Part shown: piece after piece, positions 1 through 9,646 of the stretch | Position numbering within the stretch: position 1 is the stretch's first letter | How the letters are laid out: each line of letters starts with the position of its first letter | Source: Erinaceus europaeus | Lineage: Eukaryota; Chordata; Mammalia; Eulipotyphla; Erinaceidae | NCBI RefSeq assembly: GCF_950295315.1 | Contig: NC_080176.1 | Coordinates: forward strand, 29,908,109 to 29,972,108 | Direction: 5' to 3' | DNA: 64,000 nt | Notes under the pieces: generated by a model | Seen by the model: only the letters and a program-made list of their open reading frames with translations | The model's database searches: none | Told to the model about the DNA's origin: nothing | Program-made: the position numbers and the translations under genes

Positions 1-711
1 ATCGCCAGTCTTGCTCCAGTCACAATTCACAATCTACATTTCAAGGTCAATTGAGCCTCTTGATGGCCAATTTGGGGACAAAGGAAGAGCCACATAAGAA
101 ATTATAAATGGGCACAAGGGGTCTGACACCAAGCAGACACCTCCCGGCCATACTCCACTGAGTTTCTAATGACTGCGGGTCATTACCCCAAAGCAGGGGT
201 GATGGGAACTCTGTGGGCAGAGAGAATGCTGATTCCACACTTGCCTGGTGACATTCATCCTGCCTTGCTCTGTGGGGGACACCCCAAGTGGGCATGTGAC
301 ACTAATGCACAGAAAGAGAGAGCATTGGGATATAATGGGATTGTCATAACCTGGCCCTTCTCTGATGGCCTGGGGCTCTCTTTTCTAACTGGAAGCATCC
401 ATTTGTCTCTTTTTATAGACACCACCCAGGTGTCCCAGAGAACCATACTGGTCAGAGACAGGACTTGAGGGAGCAGATGAGAAGGTGGGAGATGACAGTT
501 GTGGGGGGGGTGGTTCACTGTGGGAGAGGGAAAGTATCCTGGAGTCTGAGAATCATCCCTGGAATCCCTTTGGGAAAGGGATAAGGGCAAGGTAGAGTAC
601 ACACGTTAAAGTATAAGAAGACTCAGGTTCAAGTCCAAGGATGAGCAGCAGTGTCTTTCCCTCTTCCTCTGATTTTCTCCCTCTATCTAGCTGATGTAAA
701 AATAAGGGACC
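1..711. other. No recognisable repeat or gene
   Basis: Mixed-composition sequence. Open frames are all short (115 codons or fewer), overlap on both strands and lack recognisable domains or paired splice signals. I see only a short G run near 505-511. Confidence 0.5.
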
Positions 712-713
712 AG

Positions 714-990
714 GGGGGCCAGGCAGTAGCACAGCAGGTCAAGCACACACAGTACAAAGCACAAGGACCCACACAAAGATCCTGGTTTGAGTCCCTGGCT
801 CCCCACCTGCAGGGGGCTAGCTTCACAAGCTGTGAAGCAGATCTGTAGGTGTCTATCTTTCTCGCTCCCTCTCTGTTTTCCCCTTCTCTATCATTTTGCC
901 TCCATACTTTCCAAAATTAAAAAAAAAAATGGCCACAGGAGCAATGGTTTTGTAGTGCAGGCACCGGAGTCCCAGTGATAACACTGAAGG
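714..990 (+). mobile_element. tRNA-derived SINE, A2 subtype
   Basis: The copy begins GGGGGCCAGGCAGTAGCAC, has a box B-like GGTTTGAGTCC, the CCCCACCTGCAGGGG segment, a pyrimidine-rich body, an A run at about 918-929 and the 3' module ending in a diverged GATAACACTGAAGG. It is moderately diverged from the best copies in the window. Confidence 0.85.
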
Positions 991-1176
991 AAAGCGGGGG
1001 CAGGTGATGGGCCACCTGGAAGGTAGAATGTACATGTTTCCATGAATGATAGTCAGGATTCAAGACTTGACCTCCACACACACTGGCAGGGGGAAGCTTC
1101 ACTAATGGTGCCTCTCTGTCTCTCTCCTTCTATACCTACTTCTCAAAATTTCCCTGTCTCTACTAATAAAGAAAGA
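991..1176 (+). mobile_element. tRNA-derived SINE, A1 subtype, diverged
   Basis: It abuts the preceding SINE. The GGTGATGGGCCACCTGG head, the GGGGGAAGCTTCAC segment and the CTACTAATAAAGAAAG end are recognisable. The box B region (CAGGATTCAAGAC) is decayed, so this is an older copy. Confidence 0.65.
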
Positions 1177-1178
1177 TG

Positions 1179-1380
1179 GGGTCAGATGGTGGTTCATCTG
1201 GCTAAGTGCCCATAATATCATGCATAAGGACCCAGGTTCAAGCCCCCTGCCCCCATCTGCAGGGTGGATGCTTCATGAGTGGTTAAACAGGGCTGCAGAT
1301 GTCTCTCTGCCTCTCCTTTTCTATCTCCCCTCCCTCTCAGTTTCTCTCTGTTCTATCAAATAAAATAACATGAAAAAAAG
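1179..1380 (+). mobile_element. tRNA-derived SINE, A1 subtype
   Basis: The head GGGGTCAGATGGTGGTTCATC is followed by box B-like GGTTCAAGCCCC, the CATCTGCAGGGTGGATGCTTCA segment and the end TATCAAATAAAATAACATG. It is the third SINE in a row in the same orientation. Confidence 0.85.
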
Positions 1381-1460
1381 AACAGATAACTACAGAAGGA
1401 AAAAAAAAGGTTCAAGAAAGAAAGAAAGAAAAAATAATAAGTCTGTAAATCAATCTCATC

Positions 1461-2265
1461 CCATTCATTGAATGGCTTGTCTTCTGCCCCTGAAGCTGAG
1501 GGGAACATATTCTTTGGCACAAACCCCACTGTCAGCTGCACACTACCTCAAAGTGCTTGCTTCTTGCTCAGCCCTGGAGGCCTGCATGTGCCCCTAATCC
1601 ATTCTGACACCCTATTCCCACCCAGCCTTTATGAGCTTCAAGGGAAATTACATTTTAAATGAGAGCATACAAGTCTAATGGAAAGTCTAATTGTAGCCAT
1701 GACAGTTTATTTATCAATCATTTATCATTTTGATGCATAAGGTGCCCGGCTTGATTTTAAAGGTAGCTAATGTTTAAAAATCTCCTGGCACCCACACAAG
1801 CAAAGGCTTGTGGAAACCAATGAAGCAAAACATTTCTATGTGTCCACAGTCCCTCCTCTCCAAGTTCAGGGCACTGGAGGCTTGAAGCATAGCCCCGTTA
1901 GTGCTAGGGACCCACAGATGCTACTCAGCATCTCTGGACACTGATGTCACTGCTCTGGACACTGATGTCACTGCTCATGTCACTTTGCCAAGGCAAAGGG
2001 AAAGGGTCAGAGTTGGCAGGGGACCAGGGGCAGTTGTATTAATATGTCTGTCTTCCAAGTTGACAGAGATCCAGGGTATAGGGCCACTCCTGTCCCTTCC
2101 TCCCTACTGTGGACTGTGCCCTGGAAATATTTCCTCTGAGATTTGTTCTTAGTCTAGTACTTGACACATGATCGATTCTCAAAGAAAACTCCTGAGTGTC
2201 ACATCAGTATGATCACTATGACTGGCAAAGTAATCACTTAAAGTTGTTGCAATTGCATTGATCAG
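1461..2265. other. Unassigned interspersed sequence
   Basis: No SINE or LINE signature was recognised. The stretch holds a small 21-bp tandem repeat at 1932-1973 (listed separately). Open frames are short and domain-free. Confidence 0.45.
1932..1973. repeat. 21-bp unit in tandem, two exact copies
   Basis: The unit CTCTGGACACTGATGTCACT(G) occurs at 1932-1952 and again at 1953-1973. A third partial copy starts CTCATGTCACT at 1974. Each unit contains TGATGTCA, one base off the cAMP-response palindrome TGACGTCA. Confidence 0.9.
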
Positions 2266-2530
2266 AAAGGGGTCAGAGAGTGGTTCACCTAGTAGAGATC
2301 ACACATTGACGTGTATAAGGACCTGGGTTCAAATCTGTTCCTCAACTGCAGGAAGGAAGCTTCACAAGGGGTGTGACAGTTCTGTAGGTGTCTCTCTCTG
2401 TGTCCCTCTCTTGCCTTCTTTGTCTCTCAGCTTTGTCAGAAAAAAACAAAGAAGGCAAAAGAAAAAAGTAGCCACTGGGATAGGTAGAATCATGTAGGTA
2501 CTAGGTCACAGTGATATCCCTGGTGGAAGA
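2266..2530 (+). mobile_element. tRNA-derived SINE, A2 subtype, diverged
   Basis: The head GGGGTCAGAGAGTGGTTCACC, box B-like GGTTCAAATCT, AGGAAGGAAGCTTCACAAGG and a decayed 3' module ending GTGATATCCCTGGTGG are visible. A purine-rich tract follows directly. Confidence 0.75.
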
Positions 2531-2702
2531 AAGAAAGAAAAAGAGGGAGAGGGAGAGGGAAAGGGATAAAGAGAGAGGGAGAGAGGGGAGAGAGAGAGAG
2601 AGAAGAGGAGAAGAATAGAGAAGGGAAGAGGAGAGAAGAGAAGAGAAGAGAAAAGAGAAGAGAAAAGAAGAGAAAAGAAAAGTAAAGAAAAGAAAGGAAA
2701 AA
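2527..2702 (+). repeat. Purine-rich simple repeat (GA / GAAAA)
   Basis: A nearly pure A/G tract that grades from GGGAGA and GA repeats into GAGAA and GAAAA repeats. It sits directly at the 3' end of a SINE, as do many purine tracts in this window. Confidence 0.9.
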
Positions 2703-2804
2703 CAACTAACTAGTAATTTATAATTTTGCCATCTGCTGAGAGGGTGTTTGGTTCATTGTTCTAAGAAGCCATAACTCAGTTCTTTAAAAGCAATAACAAT
2801 AGAC

Positions 2805-3020
2805 ATGGACTGGTCTGTGGTGTACCTGATTGAACACACACATTACCCTGTGCAAGTATCTAGGTTTAAGCCCCCAGTCCCACCTATAGGGAGGGAAGCT
2901 TCATGAGCAGTGAAACAAGTGCTGAGAGCCTCTCTCCCTCTCTCTCTCTCTCCTTTCTGTTTATCCTTTCCTCGTCGCGCCCTGTCCTATCAAATAAAAA
3001 TTTTAAAGGAATGCTTAAAA
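2805..3020 (+). mobile_element. tRNA-derived SINE, A1 subtype, diverged
   Basis: The copy shows TGGTGTACCTGATTGAACACA, AGGTTTAAGCCCCC, GGGAGGGAAGCTTCATGAGC, a CT-rich body and the CCTATCAAATAAAAA end. Confidence 0.75.
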
Positions 3021-3032
3021 ATAATAAAAGAG

Positions 3033-3325
3033 GAGGACTGAGTGTTGGTATATCAAGTTAAGCACACATGGTATGAAGTGCAAGGATATGTGCAAGGATT
3101 CCTTTTTGAGCCCCCAGCTCCCCACCTGCAGGCTTCACAAGTGGTAAAGCAGGTCTGCAGGTATCTATCTTTCTCTCCCTTTCTCTGTCTTCCCCTCCTC
3201 TCTCAATTTCTCTATGTCCTATCCAATAGAATGAAAAAAAAGTCTTCCAGGAGCAGTGGATTTGTAGTGCTGGTACCAAACCCCAGTGATAACCCTGGAG
3301 GCAAAATAAAAACCAATAGTAGTAG
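3033..3325 (+). mobile_element. tRNA-derived SINE, A2 subtype
   Basis: The head ends at TTGAGCCCCCAGCTCC and the body ends TCCTATCCAATAGAATG. After an A run the 3' module is complete (CCAGGAGCAGTGGATTTG to GATAACCCTGGAGG). The CAGGGGAGTCGCTT segment is shortened. Confidence 0.85.
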
Positions 3326-4069
3326 TAATGGTAATAGAGTGCACAACCAAATAAGAAGGAAAAATTATGTGAAAACACTGTAATAAATGGACAGACCTAG
3401 GTTTGAGCCTGGTCCCCCCAACACTGAAGGACTGAGGGAAGAATATTCAGGGCTGTGGTGTCTTTTATGAAACTTCCTCAGGACCCAAACCACCACTGAA
3501 ACATCTCCTTCTGACTTCTGAACCCCCTCCCCAATAGTTTTTGGATACCAGAAGCAGGGACTAAGACAAGATATTAGAATAAAAGACCCTCCCACTCAGG
3601 AAATGACAAGGACCTTAGGTGCTATTTGTCAGCAAGCAGAGGCAGAGGCCAAACAGACGTGTCTTGTTCTCTGCCACGACTGGACTGGTTCTGTCTTCTA
3701 GAGCTCCTCCTCCACTCTGGCCCTCCAGCTCTGCTCACACACAGGTGAGACCAGCCATCATGATCTGGGGTTTCCTTCATCTCCAAAACCCCCTCAAGAT
3801 GCATCTCAAGACATGAAACTCCTGTCTACTGGTCATTCAGCCCAGCGTGAGACACTTTCATGGAGGGAGGGACAGAGGAGGAGGAAACAGTGTGTCCTCA
3901 GCTGTCACTCACTTGGGCATGAGATGAACACACAGGGTATAGACTTCCTAGAGGCGCAGTCATGAAGTAACAGGGATTGGATCCATTCTCCCCTCAAAAC
4001 AAAAAATAAATATAATAAGAGACACAAATAGAATTTATAAACTATAGCTGAAATATCTGCAGACTCAGA
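3326..4069. other. No recognisable repeat or gene
   Basis: Mixed-composition DNA with no SINE body and no tandem array. The short open frames on both strands between 3365 and 3816 have no family signature. Confidence 0.45.
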
Positions 4070-4585
4070 CACAAGTTGCTGATGCTACCATAATCCCATC
4101 ATGACTTTTCCAGGCAGATGACCTCACCAGTGTGTGTCCTAGAACATCACCTCTCCAAGTTTTGGCCCATTAAGGAAAGACAGAAACAGGCTGGGGGTAT
4201 GGATTGACCAGTCAATGCCCAAGTCCAGTGGAGGAGCAATTAAAGAAGCCAGAACTCTTTAGGGAGTTGGGCGATAGCGCAGCAGGTTAAGTGCACATGG
4301 TGCAAACCGTGAAGAACGGCGTAAAGATCCGGGTTCGAGCCCCCAGCTCCCCACCTGCAGGAGAGTCGCTTCACAGGTGGTGAAGCAGGTTTGCAGGTGT
4401 CTATCTTTCTCTCCTCCTATCTGTCTTCCCCCCCTCTCTCCACTTCTTTCTGTCCTAACAACAACGACATCAATAACAACAACAACAATAAAACAACAAG
4501 GGTAACAAAAGGGAATACATAAATATTTTAAAAAAGAAGCCAGAATTCCTATGTTCTGCAGGCCAAAAACAATTTGATCTGAAAT
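4070..4585 (+). mobile_element. L1-b LINE 3'-end copy, split by a SINE
   Basis: The segment carries the recurrent signature (GATGCTACCAT, GACCTCACCAGTGTG, AAACAGGCTGGGGGTATGG, AGAAGCCAGA). A SINE interrupts it at 4261-4532, after which AGAAGCCAGAATTCC resumes. Confidence 0.7.
4261..4532 (+). mobile_element. tRNA-derived SINE, A3 subtype, with target duplication
   Basis: A good-quality copy with box A-like AGCGCAGCAGGTTAAGTGC, box B GGTTCGAGCCC, GAGTCGCTTCACAGG and a CAACAACAAC linker ending AAAAGGGAATACATAAAT. AAAGAAGCCAGAA flanks it at 4242-4254 and 4533-4545. The target is an L1-b LINE end. Confidence 0.93.
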
Positions 4586-4606
4586 TTTGTAAATCAATGT
4601 TAAATT

Positions 4607-4615
4607 TAACACACA

Positions 4616-4671
<56 letters not shown>
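4607..4671 (+). repeat. (CA)n microsatellite
   Basis: About 27 consecutive CA units after a short imperfect ACACACACGTACAC lead-in. The reverse-strand frames rich in Cys and Val here are simple-repeat translations. Confidence 0.97.
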
Positions 4672-4674
<3 letters not shown>

Positions 4675-4974
4675 CAATGAGCTAAGCCCATAACTGGAGA
4701 AGTTCTGCCTTCTTAACTTTTTAAAACTGTTGGATGGGGGTCAGCGGGAGCCCCAGGCACAGGAAGTCCACAAGGGTGCTGAGACAGGACCCTCTGTGAG
4801 CAGGGTGTGGGCATAGCCAGCAGAGGCTGTGTGGCTTCCTGGCAGTGCAGACCACTCTGTGGCAGCCTCAAGCCTGCCCCACCCCCAAGGCCCCAGAATG
4901 TTTCCCTCAATTTCTATATAAAACATGTGCCATGTTTTTATTTAAACCGGATCAGTTTATCTTATTGGAAATTG
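4672..4974. other. No recognisable repeat or gene
   Basis: Moderately GC-rich sequence between a CA microsatellite and an AT-rich tract, with no repeat or coding signature. Confidence 0.4.
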
Positions 4975-5092
4975 CCTTAATTTCATATTTGATTGTTGCT
5001 AGAAGTTTTTGCATTTTAATAAAATAATATTATTTATTAAATATTATTTATAATAATTATTAAAATAATATTTTAATAAAATAGTAATAAAA
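4975..5092. repeat. AT-rich low-complexity tract
   Basis: Almost pure A/T with repeated AATAATATT and TTTATTAAAATA motifs. It immediately precedes the A-rich end of an antisense LINE fragment. Confidence 0.8.
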
Positions 5093-5405
5093 CTGAAAAT
5101 AGTTTTATTGAGGGTTAGTGATTTGCAGAACAGCTGTTGATGCATGGGTAAAATTTCTCATCTTGGCATGATAGGAGTCTAGATAACACTTTCAACCCAA
5201 ATTTACATACTTTTCTACTAATATTTCCCATACTTTCACCCCCCTCCCCAACACTCTACCTTTCCCTTTTTCCCCAGATTCTTATGCTTTGGTACAAGGC
5301 ACCAAACCTGAATAAAACTTGAAGGAGTCATGTTAAGTGAGAAAAATCAAAAAGAAATAAGAACAGAAATGGGAAACACAAACAGGAACTGCACATTCTT
5401 AGAGA
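5093..5405 (-). mobile_element. L1-a LINE 3' end, antisense, with inverted 5' part
   Basis: The left part (about 5100-5310) is the antisense L1-a 3' end: TTTTATTGAGG, GTAAAATTTCTCAT and CTTTGGTACAAGGCACCAAA. At about 5310 the orientation flips to sense (GTCATGTTAAGTGAG, then AAATGGGAAACACAAACAG). This is the geometry of twin priming. Confidence 0.7.
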
Positions 5406-5429
5406 TTCCCTTACAACTGCCCAGCATTT

Positions 5430-5635
5430 TAAAAATTTTTTTTATAAAAAGGAAACACTGACAAAACCATAGAAAAAGAGGGGTACAACTACACACAATT
5501 CCCATCACCAGAACTCTATATCCCATCCCTTCCCCTGATAGCTTTCCTATTCTTTTTTAAAAAATTTTATTTATAAAAAGGCAACACTGACAAAAACCAT
5601 AGGATAAGATGGGTGCAATGCCACACAATTCTACT
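5430..5635 (-). mobile_element. Two antisense L1-b 3' termini
   Basis: The terminal motif (TTTATAAAAAGGAAACACTGACAAAACCATAG) appears at about 5438-5475, and again in related form at about 5565-5605. Each continues with GGTACAACTACACACAATTCC-like sequence, matching the antisense of the L1-b end. Confidence 0.75.
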
Positions 5636-5654
5636 GTTTGTGGGAACATAATAT

Positions 5655-5828
5655 TAGAATAGGGGCAGAGGAGATAGCAAAAATGGTTCTACAAAAGACT
5701 CTCATGTTTGAGGCTCCATGGTCGCAAGTTCAATCCCTAGCACCACCACAACAAGCAAGTGCTGAGCAGGGCTCTGGTCTCTGTCACTATATTTTTCTCT
5801 CTATATCTCTCTTACATTAAAATTAAAA
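5655..5828 (+). mobile_element. SINE, B family
   Basis: The head GGGGCAGAGGAGATAGCA and TGGTTCTACAAAAGACTCTCATG are followed by AAGTTCAATCCCTAGCACCACC and GTGCTGAGCAGGGCTCTGGT. It ends in ACATTAAAATTAAAA. Confidence 0.85.
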
Positions 5829-5829
5829 G

Positions 5830-5953
5830 AGTGGGGAGGGTAGATAGCATAATGGTGTTGCAAAGAGACTCACATGCCCAAGGCTCTGAAGTCCTAGGTT
5901 CAATCCCCTGCACCACCTTAAGCCAAAGCTGATCAGTGCTCTGGTTAAAAAAA

Positions 5954-5957
<4 letters not shown>
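5830..5957 (+). mobile_element. SINE, B family
   Basis: A second B copy in tandem: GATAGCATAATGGTGTTGCA, then GGTTCAATCCCCTGCACCACC, then TGATCAGTGCTCTGGTTAAAAA. Its tail leads into a GA microsatellite. Confidence 0.9.

Positions 5958-6000
<43 letters not shown>
5958..6000 (+). repeat. (GA)n microsatellite at a SINE tail
   Basis: About 21 GA units directly after the B-family SINE A tail. The Leu/Ser-rich reverse frame here is an artefact of it. Confidence 0.95.
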
Positions 6001-6003
<3 letters not shown>

Positions 6004-6011
6004 AATAAAAC

Positions 6012-6125
6012 GGAGGTCTCCCCTCACAGGGGAGAAACATCACAAGTACTGAAGCAGCACTGCAGGTATCTCTTCTTTTTCTCTCCCTCTCTATCTTCCC
6101 TCCTCATTCTCAATTACTACCTGAC
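6012..6125 (+). mobile_element. SINE A fragment without its tRNA-like head
   Basis: Only the middle and pyrimidine-rich part is present: CAGGGGAGAAACATCACAAG, GAAGCAGCACTGCAGGTATC and CTCCCTCTCTATCTTCC. Confidence 0.7.
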
Positions 6126-6383
6126 TTCTCTCTCCAACCCCCTCCCTAGCTCCATACCAGCTTCCTCAAATGCAACATTATTTTTAAATCAGCTTACTTC
6201 TTCTGTTTCTGTAGAATCCTTTTAATAAATGGATCATGTCAGGGAAGGAGATGGTTAATAGATTGTTTCTCCAGCCTAGAACTCAGGAGCTTCTCAAAAG
6301 CATGGAACTTACTTAAGCACCACTACTGAACCCTTAAGCTGATAGGCGATGCATTCATTTCTTTTTAGAATGGTATTTATTTG
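6126..6383. other. No recognisable repeat or gene
   Basis: A short island between SINEs with no motif recognised. Confidence 0.4.
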
Positions 6384-6505
6384 GGCTGGTGTGGTAGCTC
6401 ACTTGGATAGTGTGTTGCTTTTTGGGTTCAGCCCCAGTCCCCACTTTACAGTGGTCTCTTTCACTCTCTCTTCTCGATTATCTTTGCCTCTCTCTTTAAA
6501 AGTTA
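6384..6505 (+). mobile_element. SINE, C family, diverged
   Basis: GGGCTGGTGTGGTAGCTCAC, TGTTGCTTTTTGGGTTCAGCCCC and TGGTCTCTTTCACTCTCTC resemble the copy at 61485-61645. Assignment is tentative. Confidence 0.5.
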
Positions 6506-6510
6506 CTTAA

Positions 6511-6722
6511 AGCCAGGTGCTGGCACACCTGGTTGAGCGTACACATTGCAATGTGGGGGACCCAGGTTCAAGCCCTCCCCCCAGTCCCTGCAAAGGAAGG
6601 AAGCTTCAGGAGCTGAGAAGCAAGTCTTCAGGTATCTCTCTGTCTCTCTCCCTTTCTATCTCCCCTTCCCTTCTCAGTTGCTCTCTGTCTCTACCCAATA
6701 AATAAATAGATAACGTTGAAAA
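6511..6722 (+). mobile_element. tRNA-derived SINE, A1 subtype
   Basis: AGCCAGGTGCTGGCACACC and GGTTGAGCGTACACATTGCA are followed by GGTTCAAGCCC, AGGAAGCTTCAGGAGC and the CTACCCAATAAATAAATAG end. Confidence 0.9.
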
Positions 6723-6879
6723 AGGTATTTATATTATCATCAAGATTATTGTTGGAGCTCGATACCTATATGATTCCACCACCACTTCTAGCAGCCAGTT
6801 TTTCTTTTATTTCCTTTTATTTATTATTTTTATTTAAAGTATATTAACACGTTCCCACCACCAAAGGTCTGTGTCCCCC

Positions 6880-7092
6880 CTTTGTTTGTAAATCTTTATT
6901 TTTTTATTAAATAGAGACAGCCAGAAATTGAAAGGGGAGTGAGAGATAGAAGGGAAGAGAGACAGAGACACCTGCAGCCCTGCTTCACCACTTATGAAGC
7001 TTTCCCCCTCTCCCAAGTTTGGGATGGAGGCTTGAACCCAGGTTCTTGTGCATTGTGACATTTGCACTCAACCAGGTGCACTACCACCCAGA
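6880..7092 (-). mobile_element. tRNA-derived SINE, A1 subtype
   Basis: Reading antisense: TTTATTAAATAGAGACAGCC, CACCTGCAGCCCTGCTTCACC, GGCTTGAACCCAGG (box B complement) and CAACCAGGTGCACTACCACCC (head complement). Confidence 0.9.
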
Positions 7093-7127
7093 AGTTTTTT
7101 CTTTCTTTATGATAGAGGAGGAGAGAT

Positions 7128-7180
<53 letters not shown>

Positions 7181-7352
7181 TAGAGGAGGAGGAGGAGGAG
7201 GAGGAGAAAGAGAGGGAGAGGGAGGAGGAAAGAACTGTCACACTGCTTCACTGCATGTAAAGCTTCCCCCACTGCTGGAGACCCCGGGCTTGAACCTGGG
7301 TCCTTGTGCACAGTAACATGGCTGTTCTACCAGGCGAGCCACCACCCAGGCC
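7093..7352 (-). mobile_element. tRNA-derived SINE, A1 subtype, with internal GA/GGA expansion
   Basis: The head complement CCAGGCGAGCCACCACCCAGG is at 7333-7350 and box B complement GGGCTTGAACCTGGG just before it. The body is expanded by (GA)n and (GGA)n at about 7130-7230. Confidence 0.88.
7130..7230 (+). repeat. (GA)n / (GGA)n microsatellite inside a SINE
   Basis: Purine tract of GAGAGA, then GGA repeats (7182-7206), then mixed GA. It occupies the complement of the SINE pyrimidine-rich body. Confidence 0.93.
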
Positions 7353-7660
7353 TTTTTATGCTTATTGAATTGCCTCCTTTCACCTCCACTACAAGTCTGG
7401 CTGATCTCAGAGGTGAAGACCCCAGCACTGTGGGGTCCAGTATACAGACCAGGGGTACTGGGACCCAGCCCATTGAGGCCTCTATACATGTGGCCTTCCT
7501 GAAGGATCTTCACTGACTATGAGCCACCGGCTGGTAGACAGAGAGCCATGGCAGGCTGGAAGAGCAGTAGGTGCCCCAACCTTTTCTACCCCCAGCAGAA
7601 AAGTAGGAGAAACTAGCAAATGGTAATTCTACTTTCTCTTTTCTTTCTTTTAATATTTTA
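7353..7660. other. No recognisable repeat or gene
   Basis: Short island of mixed composition with no coding or repeat signature. Confidence 0.4.
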
Positions 7661-7747
7661 TTTATCTTAATGAAAGAAATACAGAGGAGAGGGATGGTGG
7701 GAAGGGGGGTTTCCCAGGAGGGCTGGGGGGGATTACCAGAACTGGGA

Positions 7748-7807
<60 letters not shown>

Positions 7808-7925
7808 CCCAGGAGGGCTGGGAGAGGGTGGAATTCCAGGGCTGGGAGGTGGAGGGGTGAAGGGAGAGGGGGAAGGAAAGAGAAAGAGAGTCACAGAGGA
7901 AGAAGAGCCAGGAGCATTTGGAGGT
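7661..7925 (+). repeat. GA microsatellite flanked by duplicated GGAGGGCTGGG segments
   Basis: A (GA)n run at about 7751-7805 lies between related sequences. TTCCCAGGAGGGCTGGG occurs at about 7709-7726 and again at about 7806-7822. A GGGAGAGG-rich purine region follows up to 7890. Confidence 0.85.
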
Positions 7926-8080
7926 AATTGACCTGGGAGAGGCTGCCCACCCCCAGGTGAGCCTCAGGCACTGTCTCCATCAATAAGTCCAATTATCAGT
8001 GGGCAGGGCGGGCCTGGTGGGGCCATTAACCCGAACTGCTCTCATTAACCTCCTGGATGAAGGATCTTGCCACAGGAATA
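7926..8080. other. Homeodomain-like AT motifs in single-copy DNA
   Basis: Contains CATCAATAAGTCCAATTATCAG, CCATTAACCCG and CTCATTAACCTCC within GC-rich flanks. No repeat match was seen. This could be a conserved non-coding element, but only an alignment can say. Confidence 0.3.
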
Positions 8081-8087
8081 GCATTAG

Positions 8088-8088
<1 letters not shown>

Positions 8089-8151
<63 letters not shown>
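8089..8151 (+). repeat. (CA)n microsatellite
   Basis: About 31 uninterrupted CA units. Confidence 0.97.
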
Positions 8152-8153
<2 letters not shown>

Positions 8154-8715
8154 GGTGAGGACTTTAGTATAACTGAGTGTTCCGCCTCAGTTCTCCCATG
8201 CCAGAGGGTAGAGGACCCCTGACCCATCTCCCTCTGAAAAGAGAGGCTCTCACTCAGTCCCCTAAGAAAGAAAGCTGCAGGCTCAGGGCCTGGGCTGGGG
8301 ACTGGTGGCTGAGGGAGGGGCGCAGAAAGATCCCAGAGACCACAGGGAAGATGGGGGGAAAGGCATGAACTTTGTGTGACACCTGAACACACAAATTATT
8401 ATATGCAAGGACACATTGACATCATTTCCTATTCTGGAGTAAATGGCACAGTTAGGATTTCCATCCTGAGATAATAAAGGCATAACAGACCAGGGCATCA
8501 AGGAAATAGAGAGGGGAGAGTCACACAAAATGAAGAGAGATAACTTCACAGGAAAAAACCTTATCTTTCAATGAACTCCCTGCCTTTGGATAGGTTTCTC
8601 TGAGGAGTGGAGAGATGGCTTGCTGGGTAGGGCACTGCCTCGACAAGTACACAACTCATATTTGAGTGTCAGCACCACCTGGGAAGTGCAAATGACAGAA
8701 TAGAAGGGTGGTACA
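8152..8715. other. Unassigned, with a possible SINE-like patch
   Basis: Mostly single-copy in appearance. Between about 8607 and 8690, GAGTGGAGAGATGGCTTGCTGG and TGTCAGCACCACCTGGG recall a decayed B-type SINE. Confidence 0.35.
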
Positions 8716-8995
8716 GGCTTGGACAGAGGTGCACCCAGTTGAACACAAACATTATCCTGTGCGAGGATCAGGGTTCAAACCGCTGGTTCCCATTTGAAGA
8801 AGAGAAGTTTCACAAGTTGTGGAGCAGCGCTGCCGGTGTTTCTCTTTTCATTCTCTTTATCTTCCCCCTTCCTTCTCAATGACACTCTGTCCTATCAAAC
8901 AAAAAAGAAGGAAAGAGGGGAAAAAAGATAAATGACCACTGAGGATTTGTCATGCAGGCACCAAGCCTCAGTGATAACCCTGGTGGCAATAAATA
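8716..8995 (+). mobile_element. tRNA-derived SINE, A2 subtype, diverged
   Basis: GGTGCACCCAGTTGAACACAA, GGTTCAAACCGC, AAGAGAAGTTTCACAAG, TCCTATCAAACAAAAAAG and the 3' module CAGGCACCAAGCCTCAGTGA then AACCCTGGTGGCAATAAA are visible. Confidence 0.85.
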
Positions 8996-9646
8996 ACTAA
9001 ATAACTAAGTGGTAGTTCTAAGAGAGAAAGACTAGGTAAAGAGAGTTAGCATCTCTAACTAAAACCCATCTGTTAGCTTTCAGCGCCAACATCATGACAG
9101 ACATCTGTGTTAGGTCTTTGAGAGAACCAAGCTGCATTACTTAAATTTAAAATAATCTAGTTTTTGTTTTCAATAAAAACACTGGAAATTCAGAAACTTG
9201 TTTGCATTACGCAGGCTTCCATGAATAGCAGTTACTAATGACCATCTCTAATTGCTTGCATATTAATTAAAGAGGAAAATTCATTTAGTTTTCACTGGAA
9301 TCTTGCCAGTCAACTAATATCATCAGGCTTTCTTTTTTTCTACAAAAAAAAAACACTGATTTTTCTTTTACTCTTATGAAAATTATTACCCTGGTCATAA
9401 TCAAGGTCTTTAGGTCTCTGTGGACGAGGAGAAACGTCATGGTTTTGTCTCTGAGACTGAAGTTCAGGAAGGAGAATTTGTCCACAATTCTTTGGTGGGT
9501 TCACCTGAATACATGAAAGTCTCTCCTTGCATGTGTGCTTAATCAGATCCATTTGAACTAGATTCCATTGCTCATTTTGATATCATTCTAGATCAAAATT
9601 CTAAATCACTATTGGGATAGAGCTCCATCTTGGCTCAAGGTCTGGA
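8996..9646. other. AT-rich single-copy-looking sequence
   Basis: No repeat signature. A stretch at about 9195-9305 has several TAAT-type motifs (TAATGACCATCTCTAATTGC, ATATTAATTAAAGAGG) and looks constrained rather than neutral. This is an impression only. Confidence 0.35.
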
